A stretch of DNA of 64,000 nt from the NCBI GenBank assembly GCA_019118645.1, contig DWYN01000018.1:1-64000 (forward strand). The letters are read 5' to 3'. This stretch comes from Candidatus Blautia excrementipullorum. Lineage in GTDB: Bacteria > Bacillota > Clostridia > Lachnospirales > Lachnospiraceae. Shown here in pieces: positions 53,394 to 61,308 of the stretch (within the stretch, counting starts at the first letter, position 1; every line of letters starts with the position of its first letter). The notes under the pieces were generated by a model. That model had not been told where the DNA came from, did not search any database, and was given only the letters and a program-made list of their open reading frames with translations. Made by a program: the position numbers and the translations under genes.

Positions 53394-54944
53394 TCAGTTC
53401 TGCTGCTGATAGGTGCTTAAGAATTCACCGATCTTTCTGGCTGCCTTTTCCAGGACTTCCACACGGGGCAGGTATACGACGCGGAAATGATCAGGATGCT
53501 TCCAGTTGAAACCGCCGCCGTGGATGATAAGGATTTTCTTTTCACGCAGAAGATCCAATGCGAAACGTTCATCGTCCACAATATTGAACTTTTTCGTATC
53601 CAGCTTCGGGAAGATGTAGAAAGCTGCCTTTGGCTTAACTGCTGTAACGCCTGGAATATCCGTAAGAGCTTTATAAATAAATTCTCTTTGTTCATAAATG
53701 CGGCCGCCTGGAACAATGTAGTCATTTACGCTCTGATGTCCGCCGAGGGCAGTCTGTACAATAGACTGAGCCGGAACGTTGGAGCAAAGGCGCATATTGG
53801 AAAGCATGTTCAGACCTTCAATATAATCCTGTACATACTTTTTGTTTCCGCTTAAGATCATCCATCCGATGCGGAAGCCTGCGATCATGTGAGATTTGGA
53901 CAGACCGCTGAAGGTAACGCAGAAAAGATCCGGGGCCAGCGAAGCGATGGAAACGTGCTCTTCCCCGTCCATTACAAGGCGGTCGTAGATCTCGTCAGAA
54001 AAGATAATAAGCTGATGTTCTCTGGCAACATTTACGATCTGCTGAAGAACCTCCTTCGGATAAAGTGCTCCTGTAGGATTATTCGGATTGATGATAACAA
54101 TAGCCTTTGTCTTGTCTGTGATTTTCTTTTTGATATCCTCAATATCCGGATACCATTCAGACTGTTCGTCACAGATATAATGAACAGCAGTACCTCCTGC
54201 CAGAGTAGCGCAGGCAGTCCACAGAGGATAGTCAGGCGATGGAATGAGAATTTCATCTCCGGTGTCAAGCAGAGCGGACATGCAGAGATTGATCAGCTCA
54301 CTGACGCCGTTTCCAGTGTAAATGTCATTGATGGCAACATTGGGGATGTTTTTTAACTGCGCGTACTGCATGATGGCTTTTCTGGCTGCGAAAAGACCCT
54401 TTGCCGCGGAATATCCCTCGCATTCCGTAAGCTGCTGACGCATATCGTAGATAACCTCGTCAGGAGTACGGAAGCCAAAAGGCGCAGGATTGCCGATGTT
54501 CAGCTTCAGGACATTGGTGCCTTCCTCCTCCATGCGGTTGGCTTCTTCGACAACAGGACCTCTTACGTCATATAAAACATTGTCAAGCTTTGATGATTTC
54601 TTAAATGTACGCATGATCTTTCCTCCGGAATCTTTGTTTTTTTGAGTATTTATTACGGCATTTTCTGTGTGATCTTCATCCGTCTCTTCAGAGGTCTGCT
54701 CTGAGGCCGGCAAAAGAGGCGCGTCTTCCTTTCCTGCCAGCCAGCCGGGATCCGTGTGAAGGGTATCGGCCAGAAAACGCAGGATATCTGCACGCGGTAA
54801 TGTTTTTCCGCTGACATACTGACTGACATGGCTTTTTCCAAGCTTGATCCCCTTTCCGGCGGCGGCGCGGACAAGATCGATTTGTTTCATCTGCTGTTTT
54901 TCCATAGCGGCTTTCAGTCTGGCGGCAAATAACTCTTTCGACAT
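53394..54944 (-). CDS. XRE-type DNA-binding domain fused to AlaA-like aminotransferase
   Basis: The 516-residue protein joins two parts. Residues 1-70 form a Cro/C1-type helix-turn-helix (KQIDLVRAAAGKGIKLGKSH, then VSQYVSGKTLPRADILRFLA). An acidic linker (about 71-110) follows. From Met111 the chain is a full-length class I aminotransferase of 406 residues, as long as E. coli AlaA, with IINPNNPTG, SDEIYD and the PLP Lys in SGLSKSHMIAGFR (Lys350). AlaA makes alanine from pyruvate and glutamate. A strong internal site GGAGG lies before the codon for Met111 (ATG at 54614, minus), so a free enzyme may also be made. The long-form start at 54944 has GGAGG upstream. Confidence 0.88.
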   Translation of the reverse strand: MSKELFAARLKAAMEKQQMKQIDLVRAAAGKGIKLGKSHVSQYVSGKTLPRADILRFLADTLHTDPGWLAGKEDAPLLPASEQTSEETDEDHTENAVINTQKNKDSGGKIMRTFKKSSKLDNVLYDVRGPVVEEANRMEEEGTNVLKLNIGNPAPFGFRTPDEVIYDMRQQLTECEGYSAAKGLFAARKAIMQYAQLKNIPNVAINDIYTGNGVSELINLCMSALLDTGDEILIPSPDYPLWTACATLAGGTAVHYICDEQSEWYPDIEDIKKKITDKTKAIVIINPNNPTGALYPKEVLQQIVNVAREHQLIIFSDEIYDRLVMDGEEHVSIASLAPDLFCVTFSGLSKSHMIAGFRIGWMILSGNKKYVQDYIEGLNMLSNMRLCSNVPAQSIVQTALGGHQSVNDYIVPGGRIYEQREFIYKALTDIPGVTAVKPKAAFYIFPKLDTKKFNIVDDERFALDLLREKKILIIHGGGFNWKHPDHFRVVYLPRVEVLEKAARKIGEFLSTYQQQN

Positions 54945-55003
54945 TGATGCTACCTCCAAAATCTGTGAATTTAAGCTGCCCGCATTAAAAAAATTTGATA
55001 AAA

Positions 55004-55105
55004 AGTTCAATTTATGTAATGCATAATGAACAAAAAATCTTAATGCGTTCAAAAAAGTTCAACTACATGTTTGTAAGTATATCACGCATAGTTCAAAAGT
55101 TCAAT
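55004..55105. promoter_or_regulatory. Cluster of GTTCAA operator-like sites upstream of the HTH-aminotransferase gene
   Basis: AGTTCAA occurs at 55004-55010, 55056-55062 and 55090-55096, with GTTCAA again at 55099-55104 and GTTCAAA at 55047. The first copy is part of an inverted repeat GTTCA...TTATG...CATAA-TGAAC (55005-55031). The spacing fits binding sites for the helix-turn-helix of the adjacent gene; that target is inferred. Confidence 0.5.
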
Positions 55106-55135
55106 ATAAAAATGAGAAAAAATAGAGAAAACCCC

Positions 55136-55187
55136 TTGTAACAATCCGAAAACAGCGATATAATATTATCGACATATGTCGATAATA
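55136..55187 (+). promoter_or_regulatory. Promoter with 24-bp perfect palindromic operator
   Basis: TTGTAA (55136-55141), 17-base spacer and TATAAT (55159-55164). Starting on the last base of the -10 box, TATTATCGACAT (55164-55175) is followed at once by its exact inverted copy ATGTCGATAATA (55176-55187). A protein bound there would cover the start of transcription, so it reads as a repressor site. The DUF134 domain encoded downstream is a candidate ligand. Confidence 0.8.
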
Positions 55188-55203
55188 AAGCGGAGGTGAG
55201 ATT

Positions 55204-55980
55204 GTGGCAAGACCAGTAAGATGCAGGCGAATCTGTACAGAGCCAGCCTACGACTGTTTTGTGCCGGAAGGGATCGGGGCAGGAGAGCAGGTGACTCTGA
55301 CACTGGATGAGTATGAGGCGATACGCCTGATAGATTTTGAAAAATATACTCATGCTCAGTGCGCAAAGCAGATGGATATCTCCAGGACAACAGTAACGGA
55401 ACTGTATGAGTCGGCAAGATACAAAATTGCGGACTGCATCGTAAACGGAAAAGCTCTTTTCATATCCGGAGGACATTATCGGTTCTGCGACGGGACAGCG
55501 GGATTTTGCTGCGGCAGAAACTGCAGAAGAGCAGACGGCGGTGCAGAAAAAACACCAGTAAAAATGAAAGGGGAAAAAATAATGAGAATCGCAGTAACTT
55601 ATGAGAATGGACAGATTTTCCAGCATTTTGGACACACAGAGGAGTTCAAACTGTATGATATTGAGGACGGTAAGATCACAGGCAGCCAGGTTGTGAGTAC
55701 GAATGGACAGGGACATGGCGCTCTGGCCGGTTTTCTTACAGAAGCGAAGGTAGACGCGCTGATCTGCGGAGGAATCGGAGGAGGAGCTCAGACTGCTCTG
55801 GCTCAGATGGGAATTAAGCTTTACGGCGGTGTTTCCGGTTCCGCAGACGAAGCGGTAGCCGCCTATCTGGAAGGAAAGCTGGACTACAATCCGGATGTTC
55901 ACTGTTCTCATCATGAACATGAACATTCCTGCGGAGAGCATCACTGTGGAGAAGACAAACACGGCTGCGCAGGCAACTGA
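55204..55980 (+). CDS. DUF134 DNA-binding domain fused to NifX/NafY-type cofactor-binding domain
   Basis: The 258-residue protein has an N-terminal DUF134 domain (1-105; MARPVRCRRICTEPAYDCFV, DEYEAIRLIDFEKY, MDISRTTVTELYESAR), which carries a sigma-factor-like helix-turn-helix. A Cys-rich link (FCCGRNC) follows. From Met127 comes a dinitrogenase iron-molybdenum cofactor biosynthesis domain (RIAVTYENGQIFQHFGHTEE; ICGGIGGGAQTALAQMGIKL). The tail is rich in His and Cys (CSHHEHEHSCGEHHCGEDKH), fit for metal binding. Start is GTG 55204 after GGAGGTGA. An internal AAAGGGG site and ATG 55582 could give the second domain alone. No nitrogenase genes are near, so metal or Fe-S handling is more likely than nitrogen fixation. 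Confidence 0.85.
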   Translation: MARPVRCRRICTEPAYDCFVPEGIGAGEQVTLTLDEYEAIRLIDFEKYTHAQCAKQMDISRTTVTELYESARYKIADCIVNGKALFISGGHYRFCDGTAGFCCGRNCRRADGGAEKTPVKMKGEKIMRIAVTYENGQIFQHFGHTEEFKLYDIEDGKITGSQVVSTNGQGHGALAGFLTEAKVDALICGGIGGGAQTALAQMGIKLYGGVSGSADEAVAAYLEGKLDYNPDVHCSHHEHEHSCGEHHCGEDKHGCAGN

Positions 55981-55998
55981 TGTGTTTCTTATAATAGA

Positions 55999-56040
55999 GT
56001 TCAAAAAAACCGGCAGGTCATCCTGCCGGTTTTTTTGAAT
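55999..56040. terminator. Bidirectional terminator between DUF134 fusion and pckA
   Basis: AAAAACCGGCAGG pairs perfectly with CCTGCCGGTTTTT (to 56034) across a TCAT loop, with A-run before and T-run after. Confidence 0.92.
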
Positions 56041-56082
56041 TACCTTGTGATGGTTAATGAAAGGAACTTCTGACTCCAGTGA

Positions 56083-57687
56083 TTATAACTGCGGACCAGC
56101 AGCAACAAGCGCTTTGCCTGCCTCGTTTCCTTCATATTTTGCGAAGTTCTTAACGAATCTTTCAGCAAGATCTTTTGCTTTCGCATCCCATTCGGAAGCG
56201 TCGGCATAAGTGTTGCGCGGATCCAGAATATTGGTGTCTACGCCCGGAAGTTCTGTAGGAACTTCGAAGTTGAAATATGGAATCTTCTTTGTCGGTGCGT
56301 TCAGGATATCTCCGTTCAGAATAGCGTCAATGATACCGCGGGTATCTTTGATGGAGATACGTTTGCCTGTGCCGTTCCATCCGGTATTTACCAGATATGC
56401 CTTCGCGCCGTTCGCTTCCATTCTCTTAACCAGCTCTTCAGCGTATTTTGTCGGATGCAGTTCCAGGAATGCCTGTCCGAAGCATGCGGAGAAGGTAGGT
56501 GTAGGCTCGGTAATGCCGCGCTCTGTACCGGCAAGTTTTGCTGTGAAGCCGGACAGGAAGTAATACTGAGTCTGTTCCGGAGTCAGAATGGATACCGGCG
56601 GAAGTACGCCGAATGCGTCAGCGGAAAGGAAGATGACTTCTTTTGCAGCCGGAGCAGCGGAAACAGGACGCACAATCTTCTCAATATGATCGATCGGATA
56701 AGATACACGAGTGTTTTCTGTTACGCTCTTATCATCGAAATCAATCTTGCCGTCAGCATCAACAGTAACATTCTCAAGAAGAGCGTTGCGTTTGATTGCA
56801 TTGTAGATATCCGGCTCGGATTCTTTGTCCAGATTGATAACCTTCGCATAGCATCCGCCCTCAAAGTTGAAGATACCGTTATCGTCCCAGCCGTGCTCAT
56901 CGTCACCGATCAGAAGACGTTTCGGGTCTGTGGAAAGGGTTGTCTTGCCTGTGCCGGAAAGACCGAAGAAGATTGCGGTGTTTTCTCCATTCATATCTGT
57001 GTTTGCGGAGCAGTGCATGGAAGCGATGCCCTTCAGCGGCAGATAATAGTTCATCATGGAGAACATACCTTTCTTCATTTCTCCGCCGTACCAGGTATTC
57101 AAGATAACCTGCTCACGGCTTGTAATGTTGAATACAACAGCTGTTTCAGAATTCAGACCCAGCTCTTTGTAGTTTTCCACTTTTGCTTTGGAAGCATTGT
57201 AGACAACGAAATCCGGCTCAAAATTTTTCAGCTCTTCCTCTGTAGGGATGATGAACATGTTTTTAACGAAATGAGCCTGCCATGCAACTTCCATAATGAA
57301 ACGGATTGCCATACGGGTATCTGCATTTGCGCCGCAGAAAGCATCTACTACAAACAGTCTCTTGTTGGACAGTTCTTTTAACGCGATATCTTTTACAGCA
57401 TTCCAGGTTTCAACAGATGCCGGATGATTGTCGTTCTTGTATTCATCGGAAGTCCACCATACTGTATCTTTGGAATTTTCATCCATGACGATGAATTTGT
57501 CTTTTGGTGAACGGCCTGTATAGATACCAGTCATAACGTTGACTGCACCGAGTTCCGTCTCCTGACCTTTTTCGAAACCTTCCAGATCAGGTTTTGTCTC
57601 TTCTTCAAAAAGCATCTCGTAAGAAGGATTGTACACGATTTCTGTAGTTCCAGTGATGCCATACTTACTTAAATTGATTTCTGCCAT
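56083..57687 (-). CDS. pckA: Phosphoenolpyruvate carboxykinase (ATP)
   Basis: The 534-residue enzyme interconverts oxaloacetate and PEP with ATP/ADP and a divalent metal. The P-loop [11 protein letters not shown] (about residues 245-255), the metal and substrate motif HCSANTD, and [20 protein letters not shown] are present. TGRSPKDKF near residue 60 is the oxaloacetate-binding segment. The open frame extends upstream to 57771, but ATG 57687 gives the normal N-terminus and has AAGAGGT upstream. In gut fermenters it often runs towards oxaloacetate, feeding succinate formation, or supports gluconeogenesis. It has its own promoter and is convergent with the DUF134 fusion. Confidence 0.96.
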   Translation of the reverse strand: MAEINLSKYGITGTTEIVYNPSYEMLFEEETKPDLEGFEKGQETELGAVNVMTGIYTGRSPKDKFIVMDENSKDTVWWTSDEYKNDNHPASVETWNAVKDIALKELSNKRLFVVDAFCGANADTRMAIRFIMEVAWQAHFVKNMFIIPTEEELKNFEPDFVVYNASKAKVENYKELGLNSETAVVFNITSREQVILNTWYGGEMKKGMFSMMNYYLPLKGIASMHCSANTDMNGENTAIFFGLSGTGKTTLSTDPKRLLIGDDEHGWDDNGIFNFEGGCYAKVINLDKESEPDIYNAIKRNALLENVTVDADGKIDFDDKSVTENTRVSYPIDHIEKIVRPVSAAPAAKEVIFLSADAFGVLPPVSILTPEQTQYYFLSGFTAKLAGTERGITEPTPTFSACFGQAFLELHPTKYAEELVKRMEANGAKAYLVNTGWNGTGKRISIKDTRGIIDAILNGDILNAPTKKIPYFNFEVPTELPGVDTNILDPRNTYADASEWDAKAKDLAERFVKNFAKYEGNEAGKALVAAGPQL

Positions 57688-57794
57688 TTCACATCTACCT
57701 CTTTTCTTTAATAGTATATAGATAACCTGCTGCAAGGGCAGGCGTTCCGGCAGCCTTCTGAAAAAAGGCACGGAACGAAAACCATCTTCTTAAT

Positions 57795-57822
57795 ATTATA
57801 CATAATTGAACCATAAAATCAA
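57795..57822 (-). promoter_or_regulatory. Promoter of pckA (minus strand)
   Basis: On the minus strand TTGATT (complement of 57817-57822), 16-base spacer and a perfect TATAAT (complement of 57795-57800), about 108 bases before the pckA start. Confidence 0.65.
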
Positions 57823-57926
57823 CCGGAAAATATGCCGAATTAACAAATTTTTAACAAGCTGGACTGCCGGATAAAAAACAGAGAATTTGTCACATCGTTC
57901 CGTCACAATTTGGCGAACGAATTTCG

Positions 57927-57955
57927 TTGACTTTGGACCCCTAAAGGGGTAAGAT
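57927..57955 (+). promoter_or_regulatory. Promoter of the candidate non-coding RNA
   Basis: TTGACT (57927-57932), 17-base spacer and TAAGAT (57950-57955). The CCCCTAAAGGGG palindrome (57938-57949) lies in the spacer. Confidence 0.55.
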
Positions 57956-57961
57956 GAAACC

Positions 57962-58212
57962 ATCTTAAGACGCAGGAACATCCGCCTGCACCACCTTCTT
58001 CTGAAGGGATCGGGGAATTTCCACATTACATTTTTAGAGTAATCGAGTGATTTGCCGGCAGAAAGATCTGTATGGAATTTAATACGGAGATTCTGCTATG
58101 CAGACAAGAAGATTAAAGAGAAATTTTGCTCTTTGGTCTATATAAAAGAATACGCCGCTTTTTCCTGCGCTGCTGCAGGAGTCTGTTGAGTACATAAACA
58201 CTCGTCTTTTTT
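57962..58212 (+). ncRNA. Candidate structured non-coding RNA, possibly 6S-like
   Basis: No open frame of note exists here, but the ends fold together: CTTA (57964-57967) with TGAG (58187-58190), then AGAC (57968-57971) with GTCT (58181-58184). Each end also carries a local hairpin with the same stem: GCAGG (57972-57976)/CCTGC (57985-57989) and CCTGC (58164-58168)/GCAGG (58175-58179). These arms can instead pair across the molecule. AGAG with CTCT pairs near 58117-58132. TTTTTT at 58207-58212 would end it. A promoter stands right upstream. The total of about 250 nt and the closed ends with open middle recall 6S RNA, but the family is not established. The 57700-57926 part holds the pckA promoter only. 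Confidence 0.45.
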
Positions 58213-58315
58213 CACATGGTGTCATTCTGCATATCTATTTTTACTTTATCATTTTTATCTGTCAAATCCTGGGTAAATACAGGAGAAAGCGGGCGTGGTC
58301 TATGAAAAATTATTT

Positions 58316-58332
58316 GCGGGGCAGAGCCCCGC
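58316..58332 (+). other. Perfect GC hairpin in the sipW leader
   Basis: GCGGGGC (58316-58322) and GCCCCGC (58326-58332) are perfect inverted copies around AGA. It lies between a GTG at 58295 (AGGAGA site before it) and ATG 58358, so it could block ribosomes or lie within the coding region if the GTG is used. Confidence 0.5.
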
Positions 58333-58357
58333 CGGAAAAAGAAAGAGAGAGAAACAT

Positions 58358-58846
58358 ATGAGAACAGCAGAACGGGCAGTAAGATTTTTAATTACAGCAA
58401 TAGCTGCGGCAGGCGCTTTTATTCTGCTGATTCCTGCATGGGGAATCCGGGCGGACGCGGTTCTTTCAGGGTCGATGGAACCGGCTTTGAAAACGGGAAG
58501 CCTTGTTTTTACAGACACAAAGAAAAGGGAGCCGGAGGCGGGAGACATTGTGACTTACCGCCTGGAAGATATTTATGTGACGCATCGGGTGATCGGAAAA
58601 GAAGACGGGGGATTTGTTACAAAGGGAGACGCCAATGAAGGCTCAGATGAGGCGTTGGTGAAAGAGACACAGATTGTAGGAACCGTTCTGTTTTCTATTC
58701 CTCTGCTGGGATATGCAGCTGTTTTTATACAGAGCAGAGCGGTATTCAGTCTGATTCTGCTGGTGATTTTTCAGGAAATATTTTTTTTGATAATTCAATG
58801 GAAAGGAGAGCGCAGAGAACAGAGCGCGGAAAAACGGAATGATTAA
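58358..58846 (+). CDS. sipW: Signal peptidase I, SipW (archaeal/ER) type
   Basis: The 162-residue membrane protease has an N-terminal helix (FLITAIAAAGAFILLIPAWG), the catalytic Ser in VLSGSMEPALKTGS and, in place of the usual bacterial Lys, a His in YVTHRVIGK. This Ser-His pair marks the SipW/ER class, which matures TasA-like proteins. A second membrane segment lies near the C-terminus. The alternative start GTG 58295 has a good AGGAGA site and would add 21 polar, basic residues. The stop overlaps the next gene by eight bases. The next three genes all encode proteins with SipW-type signal peptides, its likely substrates. Confidence 0.9.
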   Translation: MRTAERAVRFLITAIAAAGAFILLIPAWGIRADAVLSGSMEPALKTGSLVFTDTKKREPEAGDIVTYRLEDIYVTHRVIGKEDGGFVTKGDANEGSDEALVKETQIVGTVLFSIPLLGYAAVFIQSRAVFSLILLVIFQEIFFLIIQWKGERREQSAEKRND

Positions 58847-59480
58847 AAATATAAAGAAAGCTGCTTTGCTGACAGGAGTTTTGTGTCTGGCGGCAGCGGG
58901 AGGGGTTATGGCATATCTGACAGACTATGATATGGAAGATAACCAGTTTACTGTAGGAAAAGTGGAAATTGAACTTCAGGAACCAGGATGGGATCCGGAA
59001 GAATATACAAAAATTGAACCAGGAAAAGAAATTCAAAAAGATCCCCAGATAAAAAATACAGGAGTGAATGATGCGTTTGTCTACCTGGAGATTTCTGTAC
59101 CTATGGCTGACGTAACAGCTGCGGATCAGGAAGGAAACCGTCTGGGACAGAAGATGCAGGAGCTTTTTTCTTATCAGGCCGGAGAAAGCTGGACAAATCT
59201 TACGGCAGAGCCTGTGGAAGGCAGCATGGTATACGTCTATGCATATAATGAAATCCTTGAACCTGAGGAGACTACAGAGCCTCTCTTTGAAACCATGAAT
59301 TTTCTGAATATTATCGAAGGACAGCTCGATATGCAGCAGCTGACAATCCCTGTACGTGCATATGCGATTCAGACTGCCTATACCGGAAATGACGGGGGCA
59401 CTGTTCAGGAAAAAGCAAAAGCGGCTTATGAAAAATATGTAAATCAGAATAAGAACCAGGAAGGCCAGGTGACAGCATGA
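58839..59480 (+). CDS. SipW-dependent secreted protein (TasA/CalY-like)
   Basis: The 213-residue protein starts with a SipW-type signal peptide: KKAALLTGVLCLAAAGGVMA followed by YLTDYDMEDNQFTVGKVEI. The Y-(F/L)-T-D motif and the following asparagine-rich F-T-V-G are what the dedicated peptidase recognises. The mature part resembles TasA/camelysin folds (beta-rich; KIEPGKEIQKDPQIKNTGVN; YLEISVPMADV). It overlaps sipW. It is probably a surface or fibre-forming matrix protein, but assembly is not shown by sequence alone. Confidence 0.82.
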   Translation: MIKNIKKAALLTGVLCLAAAGGVMAYLTDYDMEDNQFTVGKVEIELQEPGWDPEEYTKIEPGKEIQKDPQIKNTGVNDAFVYLEISVPMADVTAADQEGNRLGQKMQELFSYQAGESWTNLTAEPVEGSMVYVYAYNEILEPEETTEPLFETMNFLNIIEGQLDMQQLTIPVRAYAIQTAYTGNDGGTVQEKAKAAYEKYVNQNKNQEGQVTA

Positions 59481-59512
59481 CGAAAGGATGAGAAAGGAAT
59501 CAGGCATACATA

Positions 59513-60079
59513 ATGACAGAAAATAAAAAACAAACATCGGTAACGATACTCTGTGCAGGATGCCTGGCCGTCCTGCTTGCAACGGGAGGAACGGCAGCGT
59601 TCCTGACATCTTCGGACAGAACGGAAAATCGGATTGCAGTGGGACAGAACACAACCAGAATAGTAGAAGAATTTCCGGATCCGACGCCGGTGCCGATAGA
59701 AGAAAATCCGGAATACCGCAAAAAAGTTCTGGCGGTAAACACAGCGGAAGGAAAAAACGGATCCCAGGTGGAATGTTATGTGCGGATGTCTGTGGGCTAT
59801 TCTCACAGTGATATTTCCAGGGGAGTTGTGCTGAAGGGACAGGACACAGAAAACTGGGTTCTTGCGGAAGACGGATATTACTATTTTATAAAACCGCTGA
59901 AGGAAGGGGAATCCACCACACCTTTGTTTACCGGTTTTTGGGTTGACTCTTCAAAAGTGAATAAAGCATATTTGGAACTGATTCCGGAATTTGAAATTCA
60001 GATTTATGAAGAATCAGTACAGGCGGAAGGGTTTGCAGATTATAAACAGGCCTGGGCAGCGTATCAAGTCTCTGTCTGA
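59513..60079 (+). CDS. SipW-dependent secreted protein
   Basis: The 188-residue protein has a signal peptide (SVTILCAGCLAVLLATGGTA, then AFLTSSDRTENRIAVGQNT) of SipW type. The mature part is acidic and ends FADYKQAWAAYQVSV, with an exposed-looking VKLKGQDTENWVLAEDG-type middle that occurs in related small secreted proteins next to sipW. It follows the previous gene by 33 bases. The ribosome site is not strong, so translation may depend on upstream genes. No enzyme motif was found. Confidence 0.78.
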   Translation: MTENKKQTSVTILCAGCLAVLLATGGTAAFLTSSDRTENRIAVGQNTTRIVEEFPDPTPVPIEENPEYRKKVLAVNTAEGKNGSQVECYVRMSVGYSHSDISRGVVLKGQDTENWVLAEDGYYYFIKPLKEGESTTPLFTGFWVDSSKVNKAYLELIPEFEIQIYEESVQAEGFADYKQAWAAYQVSV

Positions 60080-60093
60080 AAGCAGGTGAGAAT

Positions 60094-61308
60094 ATGAGCA
60101 GAGGGATAAAAAGAACGGCAATTATCTTTGCGGCGGCACTTTTGGGAATAGCGGGGACCTATGGATATTTTTCGGATACGCTGAAAGTTACCAATCATAT
60201 TGCTCTGGGAGACGTCAATATCGGACTGCAGGAATATGAAAAAAAGGGCGGGACAGAAGTTGCTTACGAGAATCCGAAAACCATACTTCCGGGAGCGGTT
60301 CTTTCTAAAATTCCCCGCATCACAAACTATGCCATGCCCTGCTGGATAAGAGCGAGAATTCTATTTGAAAATAACAGTCCAGAGTCAGAAGGACTGGATG
60401 AGGCCATGATTTCCGGATTTACAAAGAACTGGGTGAAACGGGGAGAATATTACTACTACACCCAAATTCTGAAAAAGAGAGAGTCTGTGGATTTTTTTCA
60501 GACTGTAACAATTCCGGCGTCATGGACGGAAACCCATACAGATCAGCGCCTTGGAATTACTGTACAGGCAGAAGCAATACAGGCATCAAACTTTCAGCCG
60601 GATTTTTCTGCAATGTCCCCGTGGGGAAATCAGAAAATTCAGAAATGTGTGCATGAACAGGATGGCACATCAGTTTGTAAACCGGAAAAAACGAAGCTGT
60701 CTGTAGAATTTAGCGGTGAGGCTCATAAATTAATGGCGGTGCCTGGGGACTTTTTTTCCAATATGGGAACCGCAATGCCCGGGGATATTTTTGAGGACAC
60801 AGTGGCAGTTTCCAACACTACAAAAAATGAAGCCGAGATTTTTTTCCGTACCTCGGTAGAAGGGCAGACGGACAGACAGATCAGCCTTTTGAAAGGAATA
60901 CGTCTTACTGTTTATCTGAACGAAGAACGGGTGTACCGGGGAACACTGGACTCTCCGGGACTGGAGAAGAATCATTCTCTTGGCGTTTATCAGGCGAACC
61001 AGAAAGGAAACCTGAAGTTTGTGCTTGAGATTCCTGAAAAATGGGACAATACCTATGCTCTGCAAAAGGCAGCGGTACATTGGATTTTTTCGGTGAGCGA
61101 GACAGAGGAGAAAGAAAATACGGAAAACAGGCAGGGGACAGATGCACGATCTTCAGAAGCGATGGCAAAAGATACAGGCGGAAGGGAAGCTTCTTCGGTA
61201 AAGACCGGCGACCAGACCGGTACAGAATGGTATCTTCTGATCCTTCTGGGTTCAGGAATTCTGATTCTGGCGGTGGTGATTCGTAGAAAAAGGAGGCGGA
61301 GATTATGA
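60094..61308 (+). CDS. SipW-dependent surface protein with C-terminal anchor
   Basis: The 404-residue protein starts with RTAIIFAAALLGIAGTYGYF then SDTLKVTNHIALGDVNIGL, again a SipW-type leader. Two beta-rich modules follow, separated by a short Cys-containing linker (KCVHEQDGTSVCKP). The C-terminus has SVKTGDQTGTEW, a hydrophobic helix (YLLILLGSGILILAVVI) and a basic tail RRKRRRRL. This is the order of a sortase sorting signal, with VKTGD in place of LPxTG; a plain membrane anchor is the alternative. No sortase gene is in the window. The stop overlaps the next start (ATGA). Confidence 0.8.
   Translation: MSRGIKRTAIIFAAALLGIAGTYGYFSDTLKVTNHIALGDVNIGLQEYEKKGGTEVAYENPKTILPGAVLSKIPRITNYAMPCWIRARILFENNSPESEGLDEAMISGFTKNWVKRGEYYYYTQILKKRESVDFFQTVTIPASWTETHTDQRLGITVQAEAIQASNFQPDFSAMSPWGNQKIQKCVHEQDGTSVCKPEKTKLSVEFSGEAHKLMAVPGDFFSNMGTAMPGDIFEDTVAVSNTTKNEAEIFFRTSVEGQTDRQISLLKGIRLTVYLNEERVYRGTLDSPGLEKNHSLGVYQANQKGNLKFVLEIPEKWDNTYALQKAAVHWIFSVSETEEKENTENRQGTDARSSEAMAKDTGGREASSVKTGDQTGTEWYLLILLGSGILILAVVIRRKRRRRL

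Noticed and set aside
55204-55980. Nitrogen fixation function for the NifX-like domain
   Set aside because: No nifH, nifD, nifK or nifB is present, and such domains also occur in non-fixing anaerobes.
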